Part shown: piece after piece, positions 42,986 to 50,693 of the stretch | Layout: each line of letters opens with the position of its first letter | Numbering within the stretch: the stretch's first letter is position 1 | Assembly (NCBI GenBank): GCA_963806145.1 | Contig: CAWDXD010000024.1 | Span: 40,304-104,303, forward strand | Source of the DNA: DASXKD01 sp963806145 | GTDB lineage: Bacteria > Actinomycetota > Actinomycetes > Streptosporangiales > Streptosporangiaceae | Length of the DNA: 64,000 nt | Direction: 5' to 3' | The notes under the pieces: generated by a model | The model's input: the letters and a program-made list of their open reading frames with translations, nothing else | What the model was told of the DNA's origin: nothing | Databases searched by the model: none | Translations under genes and position numbers: made by a program

Positions 42986-43324
42986 ATGACCCGGTGGTCG
43001 CGGCGCCGGGATAGTGGCAGTCCAGCGGTGCCCCCGGTACCGGGAGCGCTGGGCCTGCCCGCAGTCCCGGCCGGCAAGCCCGCCCGCCGCAGGACAGCGC
43101 CGTTGGCGCGGACCCTGCGGACTCGCTGGTGGCCCAGGTTCCTGCTTGCGGGCGTGCTCCTCGTCGTCTTCAGCGTCACGCTGCTCACCGGCGCGGCAGC
43201 GGCCTGGGTCGGGATCTCTGGTGCCGCGGTCATCACCGTCGCCGTATTGCGGGCGGCCTCGATGACGCCCGAGGACTACCGGCGCGAGCCGCCGGTTCCG
43301 CCCGGATCTGGCGGCGGCGCGTAA
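42986..43324 (+). CDS. Small membrane protein (112 aa)
   Basis: Basic, proline-rich N-terminus of about 45 residues, then two adjacent hydrophobic helices (FLLAGVLLVVFSVTLLTGAA and AWVGISGAAVITVAVLRAA) and a cytoplasmic-type tail. The frame extends back to a GTG at 42950; ATG 42986 is my choice without a clear ribosome-binding site. Function unknown; small two-helix proteins occur in transfer and exclusion functions of actinomycete elements. Confidence 0.5.
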   Translation: MTRWSRRRDSGSPAVPPVPGALGLPAVPAGKPARRRTAPLARTLRTRWWPRFLLAGVLLVVFSVTLLTGAAAAWVGISGAAVITVAVLRAASMTPEDYRREPPVPPGSGGGA

Positions 43325-43344
43325 CACACGCGGGTCGGCCGGCC

Positions 43345-43615
43345 GGTGTGGTACTCGCCGCGGCACGAGCCGTGAGGGTTCGGTCGGCCCATGCGCGGAA
43401 TTACCAGCGCCCTACCTGCGGCTCCTGGTGAGGCGTAAGCTGCCAGACGCAGGTGCGCGGCAGTTTCTGCCGGCGGGGGACGTGCCGCGACCCGCTGCCC
43501 CGGCTTTTTACGAGGGGGCGGTGCAGCGGGTCGCGGCACATGCCCAGGGTCATCAGCTTTGGCGCGCCGGGCGCCCGGGTGCCGCTCGGTGTGGTACTCG
43601 CCCCGGCACGAGCCG
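43345..43615. repeat. 28-bp direct repeat, two copies
   Basis: Copies at 43345-43372 and 43588-43615, beginning GGTGTGGTACTCGCC and ending CGGCACGAGCCG, with one mismatch. They bracket the 17-bp inverted repeat. The 43325-43877 stretch has no gene I can support on the plus strand and looks like a cis-acting region. Confidence 0.8.
43482..43539. repeat. 17-bp perfect inverted repeat
   Basis: GTGCCGCGACCCGCTGC (43482-43498) and its exact complement (43523-43539), with a 24-base spacer containing TTTTT. A very stable hairpin with no T-run behind it. Candidate origin, packaging or transfer site, or a structured RNA. Confidence 0.85.
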
Positions 43616-43725
43616 CAGGGCTGAGCATGGCGCGGCCCGGGGCGGCAGAAGGGGAAGGGCCGATAGCCCGCGGCCCCGGGCCGGCAGTTATCAGACGCGC
43701 GGGGTTGCCATCCGGTTCCCGCGGC

Positions 43726-43784
43726 GCGTGATGGCCCGGCCCGGGGGAACGCCCTGCTGGCGCCCCCGGGCCGGGCCATCACGC
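43726..43784. repeat. 22-bp perfect inverted repeat
   Basis: Arms 43726-43747 and 43763-43784 are exact reverse complements (starting GCGTGATGGCCCGG), with a 15-base loop. It is the strongest hairpin I found in the window. It lies between the small membrane gene and the divergent small gene near gntR. Could be a terminator for converging transcripts or a replication or packaging element. Confidence 0.85.
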
Positions 43785-43877
43785 GTTACCCGATACGCCC
43801 GGGATTATGCGGAGCCCACGCGCCCGGTCACAGCGGCCAGCGTGTCCGTGATGGCCTGGAAGTGCCTGTGTCCACGT

Positions 43878-44093
43878 TCACCTGTGCTCCCGTTCCCACC
43901 CGCGGATCTGGCGGGCGAGTCCTTCTCCGGTCACGTCGCGGAACACTACCGGGGGGCTGGTCTTGCGGCGCCGGGCATACAGCACTCCGCCGATGCCGCG
44001 CCACGCCTCCCACGCGGGGAACTGGCCGCGCAGTGGTGCGAGCGGGTCTGGTGGCAGGTGCGCGGGGTGCTGGTGGCTGGAATGATCGTCCAT
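43878..44093 (-). CDS. Small hypothetical protein divergent from gntR (71 aa)
   Basis: Contains FPAWEAWRGIGGVLYARRRKTSPPVVFRDVTGEGLARQI (split over residues 25-63). This W-R-G - YARR - SPPVV pattern resembles small proteins I recall beside GntR regulators in Streptomyces-like genomes. Divergent from gntR across the operator region, so probably under the same repressor. Function unknown. Confidence 0.6.
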   Translation of the reverse strand: MDDHSSHQHPAHLPPDPLAPLRGQFPAWEAWRGIGGVLYARRRKTSPPVVFRDVTGEGLARQIRGWEREHR

Positions 44094-44181
44094 GGGTCGC
44101 CTCCTAGTTAGGCGATCAAGGGACCGTCTGGCGCTTACACCGCTGGGCGGTCCCGCTTACGTGTTGCCACGCTACGTCTAT

Positions 44182-44251
44182 ACGTTGACCAACGTCTACC
44201 CACGTTGGGACAGATAGGTCCGCCTATCCGTCTGGGTACGTTGACCAACGT
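44182..44251. promoter_or_regulatory. Operator array between divergent genes
   Basis: ACGTTGACCAACGT occurs twice (44182-44195 and 44238-44251), each a palindrome of ACGTTG/CAACGT half-sites; a lone half-site CACGTTGG is at 44201-44208. Another palindrome GATAGGTCCGCCTATC is at 44213-44228. The right-hand operator covers the first two bases of the gntR GTG start, which suits autorepression and a leaderless message. Likely bound by the GntR protein. Confidence 0.75.
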
Positions 44252-44495
44252 GGGCGTGCCAGAGATCAACCCGCGGGGCAGCGTGCCTCCGCACCGGCAG
44301 ATCGCGGCATGGCTGCGCACCCGGATCGAGGCGGGCGAGTTCCGGCCGGGCGAGGACCCGCTGCCATCGGAGAAGGACCTCGTGGACCTGTTCGGGGTCG
44401 CGCGGGACACGGCCCGGCGCGCCATCGCGGTGCTGCGCGACGAGGGCCTGGTTGAGACGGTCCCGCAGCGCGGGACCTACGTCATCGCTCGATGA
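44250..44495 (+). CDS. GntR-family transcriptional repressor (short form)
   Basis: 81 residues: only the winged HTH, QIAAWLRTRIEAGEFRPGED, LPSEKDLVDLFGVARDTARR, AIAVLRDEGLVETVPQRGTY, with no effector domain. KorSA-type repressors of actinomycete elements are GntR proteins but usually longer. GTG 44250 is inside the second operator; GTG 44256 is an alternative. Probably keeps the element quiescent; it would control itself, the divergent small gene and perhaps the integrase downstream. Confidence 0.85.
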   Translation: MGVPEINPRGSVPPHRQIAAWLRTRIEAGEFRPGEDPLPSEKDLVDLFGVARDTARRAIAVLRDEGLVETVPQRGTYVIAR

Positions 44496-44503
44496 CGGTT
44501 TGC

Positions 44504-44672
44504 GTGAGAGCGATCCTAAGCAGGATCACGGCTGACCCCTTGCCTGACCTAAGGGTCTGTGCCGTCAGCGGCGTGACCTGCGGAAACGTAAACCTATGAC
44601 AATGTAATAGATACTCCGTGACCTGCGGAAACGTCACCCTGCTTGTGTGAGAGCAATCCTGAGCAAGATCAC
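44504..44672. repeat. Nested direct repeats A-B-B-A between gntR and int
   Basis: A copies at 44504-44529 and 44647-44672 (26 bp, starting GTGAGAGC, four mismatches; A1 contains hairpin GATCCT-AAGC-AGGATC). B copies CGTGACCTGCGGAAACGT, identical, at 44572-44589 and 44617-44634. The second A copy runs into the last codons of the integrase gene. Possible integrase/excisionase arm sites, iterons or regulator sites. Confidence 0.75.
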
Positions 44673-45820
44673 TTGACGGCACGCCGCTTCCCCTTGGCGC
44701 TGCTGATCGGCGTCACGGTCCCGGCTGCCAGTTCCGACAGCGCCGAGGCGATCGCCTTGTCCCGGTCGGCCGCCGCGTGCTGGTACCGCATCGCCGCGCT
44801 CACCGTGGAATGGCCCAGCCTCGCCATCAGTTCCGCGAGGGTGGCGCCCGTGGCCGCGGCGAGGACGGCCCCCGTGTGGCGCAGGTCGTGGAAGCGGAGA
44901 TCCGGGCGCCCGGCCGCCTCGCGGGCGGGATGGTAGGCGCGGCGCAGGCTGGCCGGGTTCAGGTGGCCGCCGTGAACGGCGGGGAAGACCAGCGCATCCT
45001 GTTTCGGAAGCACGTACTTCCGGAGGTGGTCCTTTACCGCCGGCATCAGGTGCGGGGGAATGTTCACGTCCCGCTTGCCCGCCTCGGACTTGGGGCCCTT
45101 CACCACGAGGCCACCGTCAGTGCTGACCACCCCGCGGCGAACATGGACAATCGCGTTCTTCACATCGATGTCGTCCCGCCGCAGCTCGGCCAGCTCGCCG
45201 AACCGCATCGCGCACCAGGCGGCCATCAGCACCATCAGCCGGTACCGGCTGGGCATCGCCGCCGCGAGGGCCTCCAGTTCCGGCAGGGACGCGGGACGGA
45301 TGTCCCTGACGGTCTTAGCCGACCCGGCGCCGCGGACCCGGCACGGATTCACCGGGATCACGTCATCAGCGACCGCCGTGTTCAGGATGGTGCGCAGCAG
45401 CGAATAGGCGCGGGCGCGCTGCGTCGGCCCGGTCTCGGTGCGCAGCCCCGCGTGCCATTCGCGGACCACGGCCGGGGTGATCGCGGTCAGCGGCACATCC
45501 TCGAACGCGGGGAGGATGTGGGTGTCGAGGATGATCCGGTACAGCTTGCGGGTGCTGCCCGACAGGTCCCGGCCGGCCAGCCACGAGGCGGCGTAGGTGC
45601 CGAAGTCCAGCGCGATCTGGTCCGCCGGGCGGACTTGATCGGGCGACACCCACCGCTCGCGCTGGATGTCGGTGCGGACCCCGGCCAGCCACGCATCGGC
45701 GTACGTCCGGGAGTCGAACGTCTGCGGCGCGGTGTGCCGGCTGCCGTCCGGTCCCTTGTAGCTAGCCTGGTACCGCCCGGAGGGGAGTTTGCGGATGTTG
45801 CCGAAGTATCTGCGCGCCAT
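44669..45820 (-). CDS. Tyrosine recombinase integrase
   Basis: 383 residues. N-terminal AP2-like arm-binding domain (KLPSGRYQASYKGPDG), core-binding SAM-like domain (TYAASWLAGRDLSGSTRKLY), catalytic domain with Arg in AWCAMRFGELAELRRDDID (about 210), Lys in VKGPKSEAGKRDV, HxxR in FHDLRHTGAVLA (about 318), second His in LMARLGHSTVSAAMRY (about 341) and a Tyr nucleophile in the MRYQHA region. Complete length. Sits directly inside attR, transcribed towards the element interior, the standard position. Catalyses integration, and excision together with the HTH protein. Confidence 0.95.
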   Translation of the reverse strand: MARRYFGNIRKLPSGRYQASYKGPDGSRHTAPQTFDSRTYADAWLAGVRTDIQRERWVSPDQVRPADQIALDFGTYAASWLAGRDLSGSTRKLYRIILDTHILPAFEDVPLTAITPAVVREWHAGLRTETGPTQRARAYSLLRTILNTAVADDVIPVNPCRVRGAGSAKTVRDIRPASLPELEALAAAMPSRYRLMVLMAAWCAMRFGELAELRRDDIDVKNAIVHVRRGVVSTDGGLVVKGPKSEAGKRDVNIPPHLMPAVKDHLRKYVLPKQDALVFPAVHGGHLNPASLRRAYHPAREAAGRPDLRFHDLRHTGAVLAAATGATLAELMARLGHSTVSAAMRYQHAAADRDKAIASALSELAAGTVTPISSAKGKRRAVK

Positions 45821-45962
45821 AGCCCTTCACCCTTCGGTGCGGTTGCCGTGCAACCTGCGTGCAACAAGTATTGCACATTCGTGTCCGCGCGTGTCCACGC
45901 ATGACAGGAGTCTCCGCAGGTGAGCGAGCATTCCCGCAGGCAGCGGCAGGGGACGAAAGTAG

Positions 45963-45980
45963 TCTTCGGGCCTATGGTGC
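45963..45980. repeat. attR: 18-bp direct repeat (right end of element)
   Basis: Exact copy of 37185-37202. Its ATG at 45974-45976 is in frame with, and the probable start codon of, the kinase/aminotransferase-fold gene. The integrase start is 143 bases to the left, leaving room for arm sites. Confidence 0.9.
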
Positions 45981-48346
45981 AGCCCCTGGGCCCGCTGGCG
46001 GGCGACTCGCCGGCCGGTGATCCGCCGGCGGGCGATCCGCTGGCGAGTGCGCCGCCCGCGTTCGGTGACGAGGCGGCCCGGCAGATCCTCCGCGAGGGCT
46101 TCGGCGTCGCGGGCTCCCTCACCGCACTGGCAGGCGAGCGCGACCAGAACTTCCGGGTGGACACCGCCGGCGGGCAGCGTTTCCTTTTCAAGATCTCCAA
46201 CCCGGCGGACACCCGGCCGGTCCTGGACATGCAGACGGCCGCCCTGCGCCACATCGAGCAGGTCGACCCGGGCCTGCCGGTGATGCGGGTGATCCCCTGC
46301 GCCACCGGGGACCCGTGGGCGGAGGTGCCCGGGCCGGACGGCCGGACCTACCCGGTGCGGCTGTTCACGTTCCTGCCCGGGCGGACCATGCCGGCGGCGG
46401 CGCTCAGCACCGGGGCGATCCGGTCCGTCGGGCAGACCACCGCCCGGCTCGGCCGCGCGCTGCGGGGCTTCTTCCACCCCGCGGCCGACTACGAGATCCT
46501 CTGGGACATCACCCGGCTGCCCAAGCTGCGCCCGCTGCTCGGCCACGTCTCCGACCCCGCGCGCCGGGCCCAGGTGGAACGGGTCCTTGACCGGTTCGAG
46601 GCCCGGGTCGCCCCGGTGCTGCCCGGGCTGCGGGCCCAGGTGATCCATGCCGATATGAGTCTCAACAACGTGCTGCTGGGGGAGGATTACCAGGTCAGCG
46701 GCATCGTCGACTTCGGGGACATGACCCATGCGCCGCTGGTGTGCGATCTGGCCGTTGCCGTCGCGGATGTGCTGCACGGCCGGGACGACGCGATCGACGC
46801 GGCCGAGGTCATGATCGGCGGCTACATCGAGGTGACGCCGCTGGACGACGAGGAGGCCGGCCTGCTCGCCGACCTCGTGGCGGCCCGGCTCGCCGCCGAT
46901 GTCACGCTCACCACGTGGCGGCTGCAGGTCTACCCGGACAATGCCGCCTACGCGGCGGACAGCGAGTCCGGCGCGCCCGCCTTCCTGGACAGCATCGAGG
47001 CCGCGGGGCTGGACACCGTTGCCGGGCGGTTCCGTGAGGCATGCCAGGGGCTGCCCTACCGCCGGTCCGCGACCGCCCCGTTGGCGCAGCGCCGCCGGCG
47101 GGCGCTGCCCCGGTCACCGTTGTTCTACGACCATCCGGTGCACCTGGTCCGCGGCGAAGGCGCCTGGCTGTTCGACTCCGCGGGCCGAAGGTACCTGGAC
47201 TGCTACAACAACGTCCCCGTGGTCGGCCACGGCCACCCCCGGGTGGTGCGCGCCGTGGCCGCGCAGCAGCGACTGCTCGCCACGCACAGCCGCTACCTGC
47301 ACGAGGCGATCGTCGAACTCGCCGAACGGCTCAAAGCCACCCTGCCGCCCGTACTGGACGCCGTGATCGTGGTGAACTCCGGCAGCGAGGCCAACGACCT
47401 CGCCTGGCGGATCGCCCGCGCCGCCACCGGCCATGCGGGCGCCGTGGTGAGCGAGTACGCCTACCACGGGCTGACCGAGGCCACGCACGCGCTGTCGCCC
47501 GAGGAGTGGGCCGCCGGGGAACGGCCCGCCCACGTCGCCACCGTGCCCGCACCCGACGGGTACCGCGGCGCCTACCGCCGGGACCAGGCCGGCTGGGCGG
47601 AGCGGTATGCCGCGCACGTGGACGAGGCCGCGGCGGGGCTCGGTGAGCGCGGGCTCGCGGCGATGTTCGCGGACCCGGCCTTCACCGCCGACGGCATCCT
47701 CGCCCCGCCGCACGGCTACCTGCGGGAAGCGGCCCGGCGGGTGCGGGCCCACGGCGGCCTGCTGATCGCCGACGAGGTACAGGCCGGCCACGGCCGGTGC
47801 GGCAGCCACCTGTGGAGCTTCCGGCCGTCCGGGATCGAGCCGGACATGGTGGTGATGGGCAAGCCCATGGGTAACGGCTTCCCGGTTGCCGCGCTCGTGG
47901 CCAGGTCGGACGTGCTCGCAGCGGTGCCGGAGGAGACGGAACTGTTCAGCACGTTCGGCGGTAACCCGGTCGCGTGCGCCGCCGCGCTCGCGGTTCTCGC
48001 CGTGATCGAGGACGAGGGCCTGACGCAGAACGCCGCCGAGGTGGGCGGCTACCTCATGGAGGGGCTGCTGGCCCTGCAACAGCGGCACCCGGTCATCGGG
48101 GACGTCCGGGGCGAGGGCCTGCTGCTCGGCGTGGAACTGGTCGAGGACCCGCAGACGCGGGCTCCCGCGGCCGGCCGCGCGGACCAGGTCACCGAGGCCA
48201 TGCGGGACCGGGGGATACTGCTCGGCACCACCGGCCCGGCCGGGAACGTGCTCAAGATCCGGCCGCCCCTCGTCTTCGGCCGCGACCACGCCGACCTGCT
48301 TCTCGACACCCTCGCAGAGGTTCTCGCCGCGTCCCCGGCTGACTGA
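45974..48346 (+). CDS. Fused aminoglycoside-kinase-like / class III aminotransferase-fold enzyme
   Basis: 790 residues from ATG 45974. Residues 1-350 form an APH/choline-kinase-type domain: catalytic VIHADMSLNNVLL and metal-binding VDFGDMTHAPLVCDLAVA. Residues 365-785 form a class III PLP domain: CYNNVPVVGHGHPRVV, VVNSGSEANDLAWRIARAAT, LLIADEVQAGHGRCG, PLP Lys in VVMGKPMGNGFPVAALV. In animals the separate proteins HYKK (kinase) and PHYKPL or ETNPPL (phospholyases) act in sequence on hydroxylysine or phosphoethanolamine, so a kinase-then-phospholyase is the best inference. An earlier frame start at 45920 lies in the element and would add 18 unconserved residues. Confidence 0.85.
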   Translation: MVQPLGPLAGDSPAGDPPAGDPLASAPPAFGDEAARQILREGFGVAGSLTALAGERDQNFRVDTAGGQRFLFKISNPADTRPVLDMQTAALRHIEQVDPGLPVMRVIPCATGDPWAEVPGPDGRTYPVRLFTFLPGRTMPAAALSTGAIRSVGQTTARLGRALRGFFHPAADYEILWDITRLPKLRPLLGHVSDPARRAQVERVLDRFEARVAPVLPGLRAQVIHADMSLNNVLLGEDYQVSGIVDFGDMTHAPLVCDLAVAVADVLHGRDDAIDAAEVMIGGYIEVTPLDDEEAGLLADLVAARLAADVTLTTWRLQVYPDNAAYAADSESGAPAFLDSIEAAGLDTVAGRFREACQGLPYRRSATAPLAQRRRRALPRSPLFYDHPVHLVRGEGAWLFDSAGRRYLDCYNNVPVVGHGHPRVVRAVAAQQRLLATHSRYLHEAIVELAERLKATLPPVLDAVIVVNSGSEANDLAWRIARAATGHAGAVVSEYAYHGLTEATHALSPEEWAAGERPAHVATVPAPDGYRGAYRRDQAGWAERYAAHVDEAAAGLGERGLAAMFADPAFTADGILAPPHGYLREAARRVRAHGGLLIADEVQAGHGRCGSHLWSFRPSGIEPDMVVMGKPMGNGFPVAALVARSDVLAAVPEETELFSTFGGNPVACAAALAVLAVIEDEGLTQNAAEVGGYLMEGLLALQQRHPVIGDVRGEGLLLGVELVEDPQTRAPAAGRADQVTEAMRDRGILLGTTGPAGNVLKIRPPLVFGRDHADLLLDTLAEVLAASPAD

Positions 48347-48449
48347 GCCGGCTCAATGTGCGCCCGCGGCGCGTCCGATGCCCAGGCGGCATCCGGTGCG
48401 GCGCGCCGCATCCCGCCGGACTGACGTACCTGTTCCATACGATCGTGCC

Positions 48450-50321
48450 GTGGGGCCGCGTTACGACGTGTCTGAGGTACCGCCGCAGGGCGGCTACCTG
48501 GCCAAGCAGTGCCCGGTGCGGGCGCAGTGGGACCTGATCCGGCCGTGTGACCCGCTGCCGGTGTCGCGGGTGCTGGAACGGCGGTTCGCGGCCGGCCGCC
48601 GGTTCGAGGCCGAGGTCGTCGCCGGGCTGGCAGCGCTGCACCCGGATGCCTGCGTCGTGGCCGAGCCGGACCGGGACGAGCGGGAGGCGGCAACGGCGGC
48701 CGCGATGAAGGCCGGGGTGCCGGTCATCGTGGGCGGACGGCTGCCCGCCGACGCCGAAGGCCGCCGGGTCGGGGAACCGGATCTCCTGGTGGCCGCGGCG
48801 GGGTCCGGGTACCGGCCGGTGGACATCAAGCACCACCGCTGCCTGGACGACGGCGACGGCGGCCTGCCCGCACTCCGTTCCGCCCTGGACCGGCCGGCCT
48901 GGGAGGCGGCCGAACTGGCCGCGGATTCCTCGGCCCGCAAGCGCCGGGACGACCTGCTGCAGCTCGCCCACTACCAGCGGATGCTGGAGGCCTGCGGCAT
49001 GGCCGCACCCGATGGGCGGCACGGCGGCATCATCGGCGTCGACCGCGTCGTCACCTGGTATGACCTGGACGCGCCGGTCTGGCGGACCCCGTCGGCCAGC
49101 GGCCGGGTCAGGCAGCGGCCGACCATGGACGTGTACGACTTCGAGTTCACGTTCCGGCTGGACATCCTCGCCGCCGCCGCCGAGCATCAGGCCGATCCGC
49201 AGGCCGGCCTGCTGGTGCTACCGGTGCGGGTCGGCGAGTGCGCGGAGTGCCCCTGGTGGTCGTGGTGCGGCCCGGTGCTGGCGGCAGGCTCGGGAGATGT
49301 GAGCCTGCTGCCGGGCGTGGGCTGGCGGGAGTGGCGCATCCACCGCGGCCACGGGGTCACCAGCCGCGGCGAGCTGGCGGCACTCGACCATCGCACCGCG
49401 GCCCTGGTGGCCGCCGGGGTGGACCTGCGGCCGGTCACCGCGGCCCTGGGCACGATGCCGGAGGACACACCGCTGCCGGACGTCATCGGCGGGCGCAGGA
49501 AGGCGCAGCTGAGGCGGCTGGCCGGGGCGGGCATCCACGTGCTCGGCGACGCCCGGGCGCTGGCCCCGGGCACCGCCGCCTACAGCGATGCGCCGATGCG
49601 GGACCTGCCCGAGCAGATCGACCTGGCCCGGGCCGCGCTGGGCACGTCACCTGCCTACCGGCGCCGGGGCGTCACGCGGGTGCGGGTGCCGCGCGGCGAC
49701 ATCGAGGTCGACGTCGACATGGAGAACACCGAGGACGGCGTCTACCTGTGGGGCGCTCTGCTCTCCGCCGGGCCTGGCCGGGCCGGTGAACGGGACGGGT
49801 ATCACCCGTTCTGCACCTGGGAGCCGCTGGCCGGGGACACCGAAGCGGAGCTGTTCGCCCGGTTCTGGGCGTGGCTGACCGGGCTGCGCCGGGACGCCGC
49901 GGCCGCGGGCCTGGTGTTCCGCGCCTACTGCTACAACGCTGCCGCGGAGAACACCCAGATGCGGCGGATCGCCGCGGCCGCCGGGCTGGCCGACGAGGTA
50001 GCGGCCTTCACCGGGTCCGGACAATGGGTGGACCTGCTGCGCGTGTTCGACGGCCAGCTCATCACCGGCGGCCCGGCCGGGCTCAAGCACGTCGCCGCGC
50101 TGAGCGGCTTCACCTGGGACGTCGAGGATCCTGGCGGCGGCGAGTCGATGCTCAGGTACGACCAGGCCGCCGGCTTCGCCGGCACCGGGCCGGGGGACGC
50201 CGCGGCCCGCGGCTGGCTGCTCACCTACAACCGCAACGACGTCGAGGCCACCCGGTCGCTGCGGGACTGGCTCGAACATGAGGCCAGCGGATGCCCGCCG
50301 GTGGAGCGCCTGGGGCCGTGA
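48450..50321 (+). CDS. TM0106-family RecB-like nuclease
   Basis: 623 residues from GTG 48450. The N-terminal half has PD-(D/E)xK nuclease features: RRFEAEVVAGLAAL, RRVGEPDLLVAAAGSGYRPVDIKHH (Asp, then Asp-x-Lys) and a Cys-rich VGECAECPWWSWC segment as in iron-sulfur RecB/Cas4 relatives. The C-terminal half is RNase H/DnaQ-like (VYLWGALLS, FTGSGQWVDLLRVF and LLTYNRNDVEATRSLRDWL). Layout matches TM0106-type proteins, whose role is unproven. Reads away from the kinase fusion; upstream start codons are possible. Confidence 0.82.
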   Translation: MGPRYDVSEVPPQGGYLAKQCPVRAQWDLIRPCDPLPVSRVLERRFAAGRRFEAEVVAGLAALHPDACVVAEPDRDEREAATAAAMKAGVPVIVGGRLPADAEGRRVGEPDLLVAAAGSGYRPVDIKHHRCLDDGDGGLPALRSALDRPAWEAAELAADSSARKRRDDLLQLAHYQRMLEACGMAAPDGRHGGIIGVDRVVTWYDLDAPVWRTPSASGRVRQRPTMDVYDFEFTFRLDILAAAAEHQADPQAGLLVLPVRVGECAECPWWSWCGPVLAAGSGDVSLLPGVGWREWRIHRGHGVTSRGELAALDHRTAALVAAGVDLRPVTAALGTMPEDTPLPDVIGGRRKAQLRRLAGAGIHVLGDARALAPGTAAYSDAPMRDLPEQIDLARAALGTSPAYRRRGVTRVRVPRGDIEVDVDMENTEDGVYLWGALLSAGPGRAGERDGYHPFCTWEPLAGDTEAELFARFWAWLTGLRRDAAAAGLVFRAYCYNAAAENTQMRRIAAAAGLADEVAAFTGSGQWVDLLRVFDGQLITGGPAGLKHVAALSGFTWDVEDPGGGESMLRYDQAAGFAGTGPGDAAARGWLLTYNRNDVEATRSLRDWLEHEASGCPPVERLGP

Positions 50322-50376
50322 CGCCGGGCGCGCCCCGGGGCCGGTCATGGCGGCGGGGCCAGGGTGGCACGTGGAG

Positions 50377-50527
50377 CGTAGTGCAGCGTAAAACGCCAGC
50401 GCAGGCCGGCCGGCTGCGCTGCGCGATCACCCTGTACGAGTTCATCGATGCCCAGATGAGGGCAGGCAGGGATGTACTGATCCGCGACAATGAGACCGGC
50501 GAGACCCAGGTCATCCGCCTCCTTTGA
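50377..50527 (+). CDS. Possible small protein (49 aa)
   Basis: VQRKTPAQAGRLRCAITLYE and FIDAQMRAGRDVLIRDNETG, ending ETQVIRLL: an alpha/beta composition unlike a GC shadow. Start codon uncertain (GTG 50377 or upstream). Not recognised. Confidence 0.35.
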
Positions 50528-50693
50528 GCTGACGGCGGGCAGCGCCTGACAGCTTGGGCAGCGGGTCTTGTGCTAGTACGGGCCCCGATCAGCCACCCGG
50601 CGGGTATGACCGGCCCCCGCTGAGCCAAGGGCGTCCCCGGATCAGGCCAGCCGCTGATGATGCGGTAGGCATGTGCTGGGCCGCCTGTCCTCC

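Larger units (their letters stand above)
37185..45980. mobile_element. 8.8-kb integrative element, phage-satellite-like
   Basis: Bounded by perfect 18-bp direct repeats, with a tyrosine integrase just inside the right repeat. In order: excisionase-like HTH protein, prim-pol/AAA replication protein, small zinc protein, minus-strand hypothetical, P27-type small terminase subunit, six small coupled genes, small membrane protein, a repeat-rich non-coding tract, a divergent small gene and GntR repressor with palindromic operators, then the integrase. There is no large terminase, portal, capsid or tail gene and no FtsK-type transfer gene. A TerS without TerL, plus own replication and repressor, fits a PICI-like satellite. 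A reduced actinomycete integrative element is the alternative. Confidence 0.85.

Noticed and set aside
43276..43782. Minus-strand frame of 168 codons with repeated CRGEYHT peptides
   Set aside because: The repeated peptide only reflects the 28-bp direct repeats, and the frame spans the 17-bp and 22-bp hairpins; no protein-like composition.
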